A stretch of 64,000 nucleotides of DNA from Pontibacter sp. SGAir0037 (GTDB lineage: Bacteria; Bacteroidota; Bacteroidia; Cytophagales; Hymenobacteraceae), in assembly GCF_005491705.1 (NCBI RefSeq), contig NZ_CP028092.1, positions 186,001-250,000 on the forward strand, in the 5' to 3' direction. The translations under genes were made by a program, and so were the position numbers. This document shows positions 18,268 through 26,387 of this stretch, in pieces (position 1 is the stretch's first letter; every line of letters begins with the position of its first letter). The notes beneath the pieces were generated by a model. That model worked only from the letters and a program-made list of their open reading frames with translations, was not told the origin of the DNA and ran no database searches.

Positions 18268-18708
18268 CTAGAACTTGCTGCGGTCTTTATGGGCAGGGAA
18301 AATGCTTTCGTCTAAGCTGAATTTACCCGGGCCAATAAACAGGAAAGAGAAAAACAGAATAGCAGCTTCCAGGGCATGTGAGTAACCTCCGAATCCGTCT
18401 CCGGCCACTATATGCCTGGTGGTGGCTACAATCATCGTGATCAGCAGTAAAGCGCAGGTTGGCCGGAAGAATAAGCCGAGGGCAAGCAGAATGCCACCAA
18501 CAGTTTCAGCAAAGCCAGCCATAAATCCCCAGAATACAGGTGCAAAGCCAATTCCCAGCAATTGCATGTTTTCTCCGAGCATAGCCCAACGCTCCGGACC
18601 GCCTTCCAGCTTTGGCCAGCCATGTAGTACAAACATAACTCCAATACCTAATCGAAGCAGGAGAAGCCCCATGTTTCGGAGCCTGTATAGGTTGCGTAAT
18701 ATACTCAT
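18268..18708 (-). CDS. DoxX-family membrane protein
   Basis: 146 residues, four predicted membrane helices. Typical DoxX blocks are LLRLGIGVMFVLHGWPKL (~18-35) and GFAETVGGILLALGLFFRPTCALLL (~64-88 in two pieces). The family is linked to quinone-type electron transfer and oxidative stress in some bacteria, but the reaction of this member is unknown. It ends with a polar tail (HKDRSKF). Separated from the peptidase by ~90 bases on the same strand, so it may be the first gene of a two-gene unit. Confidence 0.85.
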   Translation of the reverse strand: MSILRNLYRLRNMGLLLLRLGIGVMFVLHGWPKLEGGPERWAMLGENMQLLGIGFAPVFWGFMAGFAETVGGILLALGLFFRPTCALLLITMIVATTRHIVAGDGFGGYSHALEAAILFFSFLFIGPGKFSLDESIFPAHKDRSKF

Positions 18709-18770
18709 GAAAGCAATTATAAGTATTTGTGCTTAAGATTACAAAAGGACGGGCAATAAATAGTGTTAAT

Positions 18771-19388
18771 TTAATATACCAATAGCCTTTGTACCAAAGT
18801 ATTGGCCGGAATATCGGCTGGAGCTAAATCACCACTCCTGTTTAAATCAACCTGAGATTTGTTTAATACAAAGGAAAGTCCTGCCTGTTCCGAAACAGCT
18901 ACTAAATTCCCTTCGGCCTGACTTATTGTACTAATAGGATAATTTGCCTGCACCTCACTGAATTTTGAGCCAACTCCGATGCCTTTTGTCGTTTTATAAT
19001 CCTGGCTCTGAATGTTGATGCGCCAGATGCGGCAGTCGGTATCGCACTGCTGCTCTACAAGCAGGCCATTGGCATCTTGTTCCGGGCGAAGTACAAAAGC
19101 AGTGTATTGCTGCCCCTCTTGTTGCAGCGTTGTATCTGTGAAAGTAATTTGAGAAGAAAGTTGTGGCCGCAGGTCTGCAACCGGCATTCCTATTCTGATA
19201 GGACCTACCTTCCCTTTTCCAATTATAAAAAAAGAGGCATCTGGTGTTAAACCCCTGTCACCTGCTGGCAGAGTAGGCGTAGTTGTACTTTCAGCTTCTG
19301 TTGTTTCGTCAGCATTGTTGTTCTGATCTGCAAGGCAGGCTGCCATACCTACACCTAAAAGAACTGCGTAAATAATGCCCTTCATCAT
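18771..19388 (-). CDS. Predicted lipoprotein of unknown function
   Basis: 205 residues. The N-terminus KGIIYAVLLGVGMAACLADQ is a lipoprotein signal with Cys18. A low-complexity Thr/Glu linker follows (~22-40). The rest contains two similar pieces, GKVGPIRIGMPVADLRPQL (~55-73) and GIGVGSKFSEVQANYP (~135-150), of a kind found in small periplasmic proteins with repeated G-x-I-x-x-G-M modules. I do not recognise the family. The gene is transcribed away from surE. Confidence 0.65.
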   Translation of the reverse strand: MMKGIIYAVLLGVGMAACLADQNNNADETTEAESTTTPTLPAGDRGLTPDASFFIIGKGKVGPIRIGMPVADLRPQLSSQITFTDTTLQQEGQQYTAFVLRPEQDANGLLVEQQCDTDCRIWRINIQSQDYKTTKGIGVGSKFSEVQANYPISTISQAEGNLVAVSEQAGLSFVLNKSQVDLNRSGDLAPADIPANTLVQRLLVY

Positions 19389-19429
19389 CTGTCACGATCC
19401 TCCTCCCGGTTATTTTTATTTATATAAAC

Positions 19430-19462
19430 TTTGAGTTAGAGGTACAGGTTGTTGTATCTTCG
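19430..19462 (+). promoter_or_regulatory. Putative promoter of surE
   Basis: TTTG (19430-19433), a 21-base spacer and TATCTTCG (19455-19462), one base from the TAnnTTTG consensus, 53 bases before the surE start. Confidence 0.45.
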
Positions 19463-19515
19463 TGTGAAATCTTATTTAACTTGATTGGTTATAAAAAAAA
19501 TTAAAATAATATAAA

Positions 19516-20292
19516 ATGTCCAAACCTTTAATCTTAGTCTCAAACGATGATGGCATCACTTCGCCAGGCATACGCACCCTGGTGGAAATAGCAAAAACGA
19601 TAGGGGATGTGGTGGTCGTGGCCCCTGATAGTCCTCAATCGGGTATGGGACATGCCATTACCATTGGGAACACATTACGTTTAGATAAATCTATTGCTTT
19701 CGATGATCTGGGAATAGAGGCTTACGAATGTTCCGGTACACCTGCTGACTGTGTAAAGCTGGCAAAGCATCATGTGCTGAAAGACCGCAAGCCTGATTTG
19801 GTTGTAAGTGGCATCAACCATGGCTCTAACTCCAGCATCAGTGTCTTGTATTCCGGCACTATGTCGGCAGCCATTGAGGCAGCTATAGAGAGCCTGCCTG
19901 CTATTGGCTTCTCGCTCTGCGACTATGGCCACGAGGCAGATTTTTCACACACCAGAGAATATGTTGAGAAAATTATTCGGCAGGCTCTGGAGCATAAAAT
20001 ACCTGAAAACACAGCCCTGAATGTGAACTTCCCTAAGAAAAGCACAGAACCGATAAAAGGTGTCAAAGTATGCCGGCAGGCACATGCCAAGTGGCAGGAA
20101 GAATTCGATGAACGCCTGGACCCAAATAACCGCCGCTATTTCTGGATGACAGGCAGCTTTGTAAATTTTGATAAAGGCGAAGATACCGATGAATGGGCAC
20201 TGGTGAATAACTATGTATCGGTAGTACCTTGTCAGTTCGACCTGACAGCCCACTACGCCATTGCACGGCTGAATAACGAGTGGAGTTTATAA
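19516..20292 (+). CDS. surE: 5'/3'-nucleotidase SurE
   Basis: 258 residues. The SurE metal site is visible: Asp11-Asp12 in ILVSNDDGITSPG, plus APDSPQSGMGHA (~40-51) and SGINHGSNSSISVLYSGT (~95-112). SurE hydrolyses nucleoside monophosphates, and often polyphosphate, in the cytoplasm, and is linked to stationary-phase survival. Single-gene unit, ending in a hairpin shared with the opposite-strand gene. Confidence 0.93.
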   Translation: MSKPLILVSNDDGITSPGIRTLVEIAKTIGDVVVVAPDSPQSGMGHAITIGNTLRLDKSIAFDDLGIEAYECSGTPADCVKLAKHHVLKDRKPDLVVSGINHGSNSSISVLYSGTMSAAIEAAIESLPAIGFSLCDYGHEADFSHTREYVEKIIRQALEHKIPENTALNVNFPKKSTEPIKGVKVCRQAHAKWQEEFDERLDPNNRRYFWMTGSFVNFDKGEDTDEWALVNNYVSVVPCQFDLTAHYAIARLNNEWSL

Positions 20293-20305
20293 TCAAGATA
20301 CTGTA

Positions 20306-20356
20306 AGTTACCCCACCTGTTTTTCTGAAGAAACAAAAGATATGGGTGGGGTAACT
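20306..20356. terminator. Hairpin between surE and the frameshifted TonB-domain gene
   Basis: 12-bp inverted repeat (20306-20317 with 20345-20356) with a 27-base loop, between convergent genes. The long loop makes it weaker than others here. Confidence 0.5.
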
Positions 20357-20366
20357 GGTAAACCTT

Positions 20367-20862
20367 CTAATCTAAAGCGAACCGTACAGGTAAGGTATAC
20401 CTTACAGGGACAGTAATACCGTTTTGCCCGCCGGGTTGCCACATGTTAGCCATCAACTCGGTTACCCGAACCGCTTCTTCGGCAGTTCCATAGCCTAGGT
20501 CTTTTACAATGGTAATATCCGTTAGGCTACCATCCTCATGTACAGTAAAAAAAAACAACCATCCCTTCTACTTTAGCTGCTCTTGCAGCGCTTGGATATT
20601 GGATATTAGAAGCAAGAAAATCGATCATGGCTTTTTCACCTCCGTTATATTGAGGCATTTGCTCCGCATACTCATAAACTTTTGAAGTAGAAGGTGTTTG
20701 GGTGATTACATCCATTGTGTCGGAGGGTGCTTTAAAAGTTGTCTTTTTATCTGCTTCAGAAGTCATTCTGGTGCTCTCATTTTCTTTTGTGCAGGAGAAA
20801 GCCAGCGGAACAAACATGGCTAAAGCAAGAAACTTAGTTATGTGTTTCAATACAAGTTTCAT
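20367..20862 (-). pseudogene. TonB-C-type lipoprotein gene split by a frameshift at a 9-T tract
   Basis: Two adjoining frames together make one gene. The first part (from ATG 20862) has a lipoprotein signal (ALAMFVPLAFSC) and KVYEYAEQMPQYNGGEKAM up to VEGMVVFF. The second, in another frame, continues TVHEDGSLTDITIVKDLG to the end at 20367 (TLPVRYTLPVRFALD-like ending). Both halves match, in order, the C-terminal domain of the adjacent M56 protein. The switch falls in nine consecutive A's on the plus strand (about 20547-20555). Comparison with the intact copy suggests two T's lost or one gained. It may be a true mutation, a sequencing error, or a slippage site; the two halves are otherwise undamaged. 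Confidence 0.8.
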
Positions 20863-20962
20863 ATTTATCTATTTAAAGTTATAAATAAAATATAGCCAAT
20901 ACGAGTCCTGTCTCAGCTTTTGAGCTGAATTAAAAACAGGTGTAGTAGGAGTAAAGGATTTT

Positions 20963-22411
20963 TTATTTTATGGTAAATCGGACCGGCAGGGTATACCTTA
21001 CGGGTAAGGCTATACCGTTTTGTCTGCCGGCTTGCCATTTGCCTTGCATTAACTTGGTTACACGTACAGCTTCTTCGGCCGTGCCATTGCCCAAGTCTCT
21101 TATAATGTTAATATCGGTGAGCATTCCGTCCTTCTGTACAACAAAGGATAGGACTACTATTCCCTCAGTTTTAGCTTCTATGGCAGCTTTGGGATATTTA
21201 ATGTTTTCTCCCAAAAATTGTAGCATTGCTTTTTCGCCACCATGGAAAAAGGGCATTTGTTCTACATACTCATAAACTTTTGAGGTATCAAGCGTTTCAT
21301 CTGCTTTCTCTTGAGGTGATGAGGCTTCTACGTTCTTAGCACTTGGTGTTATATTGTTTCCGGTGCCAGGCTTTCGTTTCTCTTCAACTATAGCAGGCGG
21401 AACAAACTTCACTTTTGAATCTTCAGAAACAAATTTGGCAGGTTCTGTGGTAGTCGCAATGTTTACTTCCTGCTCAGGAGCAGCTTCTTGAGGTAATGCA
21501 GATAAACCGGCAGCAATATCGGCAGATACCCCCTGTGAAGAGAACAACAGTGAGAGCAGCAGCAATGGGAGCATAGCCAAAGGGCGGAGCAGGTTCGTTC
21601 TTTTGCCATATCGCTGCAACATTTGCATACGCTTGAATACCTGCGGTTCCTTAAAATAGCTTCCTACAGGTATACCTGTCTTATAAAGTACCTCTTTCGC
21701 CAGTAAGGCACTGTATTGCTGAGGTTGGTGCTGTGCCAGCACCTCTGCATCGGCCTGATATTCGTGCACATCACGTAGCTCGTTCTTCAGAAGCCATACC
21801 ATTGGGTTAAACCATAAGAGTGCAGAAAGTATTTCATAATAAAGAATATCCCAGGTATGGTGGAGCTTCGCATGTGCCATTTCATGTACCAGTACCTGCT
21901 TTTTCTCCTGAGCTGTTAAATAAGATTGCTCACCTACAAAAATGTAGTGCAGAAATGTGAAAGTAGGGTGGCTGCTATCAGTCTGCAGAAGTACGGTATC
22001 AGGAGCTTCGGATGGTAAAGCAGTACTTTGAATGACCAGTTTTCTGATGCGCATTAGCTGCGACACCAGTTTGCCAAGCAGAACAATTGTTCCGATACAA
22101 TAAGTAAAGAGTACCGCACTCGGAAAGGTTATATAAGATTTCATAGCCGCCGTGGCAGTCTCATTTTGGTAAGCCGTAATTTCAACTTCCCGCAGCTGAA
22201 ATGCCTGTAAGCTTTCGGCAATAAATATATCGTGTGAGAGTAGCGGTGGCCACTGCAACAAGGGTAGAACCATAGCAATAGCAGGAGCTATAAGCAGGTA
22301 TAGCCTGTTTAGTCTTATACCAGGCTGGCTCCGGAGCATGACATAGTAAAACAGGTACAGTGCCAGCATGCAAAGCCCCGATTTGATAAGGTAGTTAACG
22401 ATCTGTACCAT
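20963..22411 (-). CDS. M56-family (BlaR1-like) membrane metallopeptidase with C-terminal TonB-type domain
   Basis: 482 residues. Several membrane helices occupy residues 1-120. The M56 zinc site is HEMAH (176-180) with Glu217 in HEYQADAEVL as likely third ligand; another helix lies near 275-295. In classical BlaR1 the C-terminus is a penicillin-binding sensor. Here residues ~380-482 instead form a TonB C-terminal-like domain (KVYEYVEQMPFFHGGEKAM ... LPVRYTLPVRFTIK). It overlaps the blaI-like gene by 17 bases, so the two are co-translated and probably form a signalling pair where the protease inactivates the repressor. The signal sensed is unknown. Confidence 0.88.
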   Translation of the reverse strand: MVQIVNYLIKSGLCMLALYLFYYVMLRSQPGIRLNRLYLLIAPAIAMVLPLLQWPPLLSHDIFIAESLQAFQLREVEITAYQNETATAAMKSYITFPSAVLFTYCIGTIVLLGKLVSQLMRIRKLVIQSTALPSEAPDTVLLQTDSSHPTFTFLHYIFVGEQSYLTAQEKKQVLVHEMAHAKLHHTWDILYYEILSALLWFNPMVWLLKNELRDVHEYQADAEVLAQHQPQQYSALLAKEVLYKTGIPVGSYFKEPQVFKRMQMLQRYGKRTNLLRPLAMLPLLLLSLLFSSQGVSADIAAGLSALPQEAAPEQEVNIATTTEPAKFVSEDSKVKFVPPAIVEEKRKPGTGNNITPSAKNVEASSPQEKADETLDTSKVYEYVEQMPFFHGGEKAMLQFLGENIKYPKAAIEAKTEGIVVLSFVVQKDGMLTDINIIRDLGNGTAEEAVRVTKLMQGKWQAGRQNGIALPVRYTLPVRFTIK

Positions 22412-22790
22412 CCGTCTGGTCCTCCTCTTCGTTAAGGTCGTCTTTCACATGTCGTATCAGTTTATCCAGCTCCTGCACATTCAGGTTGTTGTCTTTGGCG
22501 AAGAATGAAACAAGCCTTTCGAAGGAACCTCCAAAGTAGCCACTCATAAAGGTTTTCAGGAAAAAGCTTTTGTACTTGTCCTGGGGCACGAGTGGGTAAT
22601 ACTCGTGGGCTTTGCCAAAGGCAGTATAGCCAACAAAGCCTTTCTTTTCCAGGATCCGAACAATCGTAGACACCGTGTTGTAGGCAGGTTTCGGTGCCGG
22701 CATCTGTTCTATGATGTCCTTTACAAATCCCTTTCCCAGTTTCCAAAGGATTTGCATGATTTCTTCCTCAGCTCGGGTTAGCTCTTTCAT
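22395..22790 (-). CDS. BlaI/MecI/CopY-family transcriptional repressor
   Basis: 131 residues with the family winged-helix: LTRAEEEIMQILWKLGKGFVKDI at the start, YNTVSTIVRILEKKGFVGY (~37-55) as the recognition helix region, and a dimerisation/cleavage part after residue ~75. By analogy it represses its own operon until the overlapping M56 protease inactivates it. A 16-bp inverted repeat at 22834-22849, 44 bases upstream of the start, is a candidate operator. The tail (EEDQTDGTDR) overlaps the start of the protease gene. Confidence 0.9.
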   Translation of the reverse strand: MKELTRAEEEIMQILWKLGKGFVKDIIEQMPAPKPAYNTVSTIVRILEKKGFVGYTAFGKAHEYYPLVPQDKYKSFFLKTFMSGYFGGSFERLVSFFAKDNNLNVQELDKLIRHVKDDLNEEEDQTDGTDR

Positions 22791-22833
22791 ACAATAGATG
22801 TTTTCTCTGTTGAGTAAATATATAACTATCTAC

Positions 22834-22849
22834 TTAGTTTAAAAACTAA
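22834..22849. promoter_or_regulatory. Candidate operator of the BlaI-like repressor
   Basis: TTAGTTT and AAACTAA arms separated by two A's, upstream of the blaI-like gene. A further TTTAGTTA half-like word follows at about 22853-22860. BlaI-family repressors bind short dyads of this kind at their own promoters, but the classic TACA/TGTA core is absent, so this is tentative. Confidence 0.35.
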
Positions 22850-23393
22850 AAGTTTAGTTATTGTTAAAAAAAATGATCGATAGTGAACGAGGTATAGCAA
22901 ATTGCATCGCGCTTATGCCATGTGCAGTATACAATGATCTAATGGTTATATATAAAAAAGCCAATTTATTAGGCAGGTATGCTGAAGTAATGTATAAATA
23001 ACCTTATTGAAAAAAATCAAAAGTAAATTAGATTGTTCTTTTTTTAAGATATCCACGAAATACTACTTGTGTAACTATTTATTTGAATAAATATTAGGAA
23101 TAATTTAAATAACCTATCTGTTTAATGAATTTGTTTGAAAAGTATCTTTTTCATAATATTGTAATTCTTTAAACTTGTATATACAATTTTTATAGGCTAA
23201 TTCCAAAGTTATATTTTCGGATGTTAGCTTATTTGTGTTGTTTATCTTTGTTTTATTCAAATATATTTATTTATTAATCATAGATTTTACAGGATTGAAT
23301 TCATGCCTGATAAGTCTGAGAAATCCGGATGCTGGGGCGGATTTCTTTGTGTATGCCAGCAAAATCTAACATCTAACAATTAACTCACTAATC
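22850..23393. other. Long AT-rich intergenic region upstream of susC
   Basis: About 540 bases without a gene between divergent blaI-like and susC genes. It holds the palindrome TTGTATATACAA (23175-23186), a TATCTTTG box (23243-23250) matching the TAnnTTTG consensus but without a convincing -33 element, and a leader hairpin with a 9-bp stem (23319-23327 with 23338-23346) 47 bases before the susC start. I see no sigma/anti-sigma gene or small RNA gene in it. Confidence 0.45.
23175..23186. promoter_or_regulatory. Perfect 12-bp palindrome sharing its core with the marR operator
   Basis: TTGTATATACAA, identical to the centre of the 16-bp palindrome at 44504-44519. It lies ~210 bases before susC and has no obvious -7 box immediately beside it, so its use as an operator here is uncertain. 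Confidence 0.35.
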
Positions 23394-26369
23394 ATGAAAA
23401 AAAGCATACTCTTAAGCTTTGCTCTGGTGCTTTGCCTGTTACAGCAGGTAGTGGCGCAGAGTAAAACTGTCTCAGGTAGAGTAACAGACCAGGATACGGG
23501 GCAGGGACTGCCAGGTGTGTCTGTTTCAGTTAAAGGAACTAGCACAGGTACTAATACTGGTGCGGATGGCAGTTATTCTATTGCAGTGCCTTCTGATAAT
23601 ACTACGTTGGTGTACCGGTTTATAGGAATGACAACACAGGAGATTGTAGTTGGGGCTCGAAGCACTGTAAATGTTACTCTTTCTACGGATAGTAGACAAT
23701 TGGCTGAACTTGTAGTTACTGGTTATCAGACACAGAATAGCAGGGAAATATCCGGCTCGGTAGCATCTGTATCCGGTGAGGAAGTAGCCTTAAACCCTAT
23801 AGGTTCTTTTGATCAGGCTCTACAAGGAAGAGCTCCCGGTATCTTGATACAGGCAAACTCCGGTCAGCCTGGTGCAGCTGCCAACGTGCTCATACGTGGC
23901 AGAGGATCTTTATTTGGAGGAAATCAGCCTTTATACATTCTGGATGGTGTTGAAATTACAGCTGCTGATTTCGCTACTTTAAACCCTGCTGACTTCGAAT
24001 CTTTTAGTGTGCTGAAAGATGCCATGTCTACTTCTATTTATGGTTCCAGAGGTGCTAACGGTGTTATTGTTATAACAACACGCAGAGGTAGAGCTGGTAA
24101 AACACAGCTGGACTATAACGTACAGTATGGCTTTTCCACTATGCCTGAAAACAAGCTGAAACTTATGAACAGTTCTCAGAAGCTAGATTATGAACTGGCA
24201 AATGGCAATCCTTATGAATGGGATGATGATGATCTGGCCAGGTTAAGAGCTGTGAATACAAACTGGGAAGATGTTTTCTTCCGGACTGGTGTTACAAAAA
24301 ACCACACCTTAAGCGCCTCAGGAGGTAGTGAAAACACGACTTATTTCTTATCTGGTTCTATATTCGATCAATCTGGTACAGTACAGACTACCGGCTTGGA
24401 GCGTTATACTGGCAGGGCAAATATCGAGAACAAAACAGGTGCATTTACTTTTGGTTTAAACTCAACCTTTGGTTACTCGGAGTTTACTAACACAAGTGAG
24501 GCAAACACAGGTATTGCCACTCCACTGAATGCTATTCGCTGGACGAACCCATACGAAACACCTTATGATGAGAATGGGAATTATACACAGATGACTTCCG
24601 GCCAGCCGAATGCATTGCAGCAGTTACTGGAAAACACAAACCTTAGGCAACAATTAAAAGGAGTAGCTAATTTTTATGTCAAATACGACATTAAAGCTGT
24701 ACCCGGACTTTCTGTTAGAACAAATTGGGGAGGGGATTATACCTCTAATGAAAACACAAACTACATCGATCCAACTACACCATCCGGTGCTTCCTCAACA
24801 GGTGGAAGAGGAAGCCTTACCAGGTCTTATAACAGGCGGTTCCGTGTAACAGGTACTACTTCTGCAACTTATGCTACAGAATTTGGCTCTGATCATACTT
24901 TAAGTGTTTCATTGTTCAATGAAGTTGTAACCAGCAAGTACAGGAACTTGGGCTTTACAGGGTATGGCCTGGGTGGTGCCTTCGAAAACGAATCTGGTAT
25001 TACGCCTGGTACTGCTACCAATGGCTTTATTCCTGCTGTCGCCGGCGGTGGCGAAGAATCGGCTTTACTATCTTATTTTGTAACGGCAAACTATGGTTTT
25101 AAAGAAAGATATTTTGTCAGTGTTACCGGGCGCCGTGATGGTTCTTCCAGATTTGGAGCAAATAACAGATGGGCAAACTTTGGTTCTGTTGGTGCCAGCT
25201 GGATCGTGTCTGATGAAGCTTTTATGCAGAATCTGTCTGATATCTTTAATGAGCTGAAGCTTAAAATCAGCTATGGATCTTCTGGTAATCAAGGTGATAT
25301 AGCCCCATTCCAGCCGAGGGAATTATATTCAAGAGCGGTATACAATGGCGTTAGCGGTTTAGTACAGAACCAACTAAGCAACCCAGACCTGAGATGGGAG
25401 AGAAGAACTACTTTTAATACGGGTTTTGAATTGTCTACCTTAAATGGCCGTTTGCGCTCAACGCTTGAGTATTACGACTCCCGTACTACGGATTTGTTCC
25501 TGAACCGTCAGCTTTCGAGAACCTCTGGTTACAGATCGCTTCTGTACAATGTGGGCGAGCTGCAAAACAAAGGTGTTGAGCTTTATCTGAACGGTGATGT
25601 TATCAGCACCCCTGATTTCACCTGGAGCCTGAATGCTAACCTGACCTACAACAGAAACAGAGTTACTGAGCTAATCGGTGAAGGAGATAATGATGTTATT
25701 TCTGGTAATTATATTCAGCGCGAAGGCGAAAGCATGAATAGCCTGTACATGGTACGCTATGCAGGTGTTAATCCTGATAACGGTAATGCACAGTATTTAA
25801 CTGCGGAAGGTGAAATTACAGAAGTGTATAATGCTGCTGATCGCGTTATTGTCGGTACAACAGAAGTACCATTTTTTGGGGGCTTCGGTACTACGCTTCG
25901 TTTTAAAGGAATAGAACTTAGTGCTTTGTTCTCGTTCGTTCAAGGTAACAAGATCTTTAACAATGACCGCATGAATGTAGAGGACCCATCTTACTTGTGG
26001 GATAACCTGTCTGCTGCGCTTTTAAATGAGTGGAGAACTCCAGGTCAGGTAACAGACATACCAAGAGCCACTCAGGCAATGAGAGGCGGTACTACCCGAT
26101 TTGTTGAAGACGGCGACTTCCTGAGGCTGCGTAATCTGAATCTTTCATACACATTGCCAAGCAGCCTGACAAATGCTATTCACTTAAGAAGAGTCTCTGT
26201 ATTTGCACAAGGACAGAACCTGCTTACCTGGTCAAAATTCCAGGGCTTCGATCCGGAAATATCTACTGCCTCTCCAACAGGTGACGATTCAAGATATCCT
26301 GGTACGCTTACCGGAGCACAGTATCCGGCTCTGCGCACAATTACTTTTGGTCTGAACGTTGGATTATAA
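23394..26369 (+). CDS. SusC/RagA-family TonB-linked outer-membrane transporter
   Basis: 991 residues. Signal peptide MKKSILLSFALVLCLLQQVV then AQ; a CarboxypepD_reg-like domain at ~24-107 (VSGRVTDQDTGQGLPGVSV); a TonB plug at ~115-225 containing the SusC signature region (DGVEITAADFATLNPADFES, then LKDAMSTSIYGSRGANGVI); then a ~750-residue barrel ending in a typical final strand (ITFGLNVGL). It imports large substrates across the outer membrane with TonB energy, together with the SusD-like lipoprotein encoded 18 bases downstream. No STN domain is seen, so direct sigma-factor signalling is unlikely. No hydrolase adjoins, so the substrate is unknown. Confidence 0.95.
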   Translation: MKKSILLSFALVLCLLQQVVAQSKTVSGRVTDQDTGQGLPGVSVSVKGTSTGTNTGADGSYSIAVPSDNTTLVYRFIGMTTQEIVVGARSTVNVTLSTDSRQLAELVVTGYQTQNSREISGSVASVSGEEVALNPIGSFDQALQGRAPGILIQANSGQPGAAANVLIRGRGSLFGGNQPLYILDGVEITAADFATLNPADFESFSVLKDAMSTSIYGSRGANGVIVITTRRGRAGKTQLDYNVQYGFSTMPENKLKLMNSSQKLDYELANGNPYEWDDDDLARLRAVNTNWEDVFFRTGVTKNHTLSASGGSENTTYFLSGSIFDQSGTVQTTGLERYTGRANIENKTGAFTFGLNSTFGYSEFTNTSEANTGIATPLNAIRWTNPYETPYDENGNYTQMTSGQPNALQQLLENTNLRQQLKGVANFYVKYDIKAVPGLSVRTNWGGDYTSNENTNYIDPTTPSGASSTGGRGSLTRSYNRRFRVTGTTSATYATEFGSDHTLSVSLFNEVVTSKYRNLGFTGYGLGGAFENESGITPGTATNGFIPAVAGGGEESALLSYFVTANYGFKERYFVSVTGRRDGSSRFGANNRWANFGSVGASWIVSDEAFMQNLSDIFNELKLKISYGSSGNQGDIAPFQPRELYSRAVYNGVSGLVQNQLSNPDLRWERRTTFNTGFELSTLNGRLRSTLEYYDSRTTDLFLNRQLSRTSGYRSLLYNVGELQNKGVELYLNGDVISTPDFTWSLNANLTYNRNRVTELIGEGDNDVISGNYIQREGESMNSLYMVRYAGVNPDNGNAQYLTAEGEITEVYNAADRVIVGTTEVPFFGGFGTTLRFKGIELSALFSFVQGNKIFNNDRMNVEDPSYLWDNLSAALLNEWRTPGQVTDIPRATQAMRGGTTRFVEDGDFLRLRNLNLSYTLPSSLTNAIHLRRVSVFAQGQNLLTWSKFQGFDPEISTASPTGDDSRYPGTLTGAQYPALRTITFGLNVGL

Positions 26370-26387
26370 TTTAATAACTTAGAAAAA

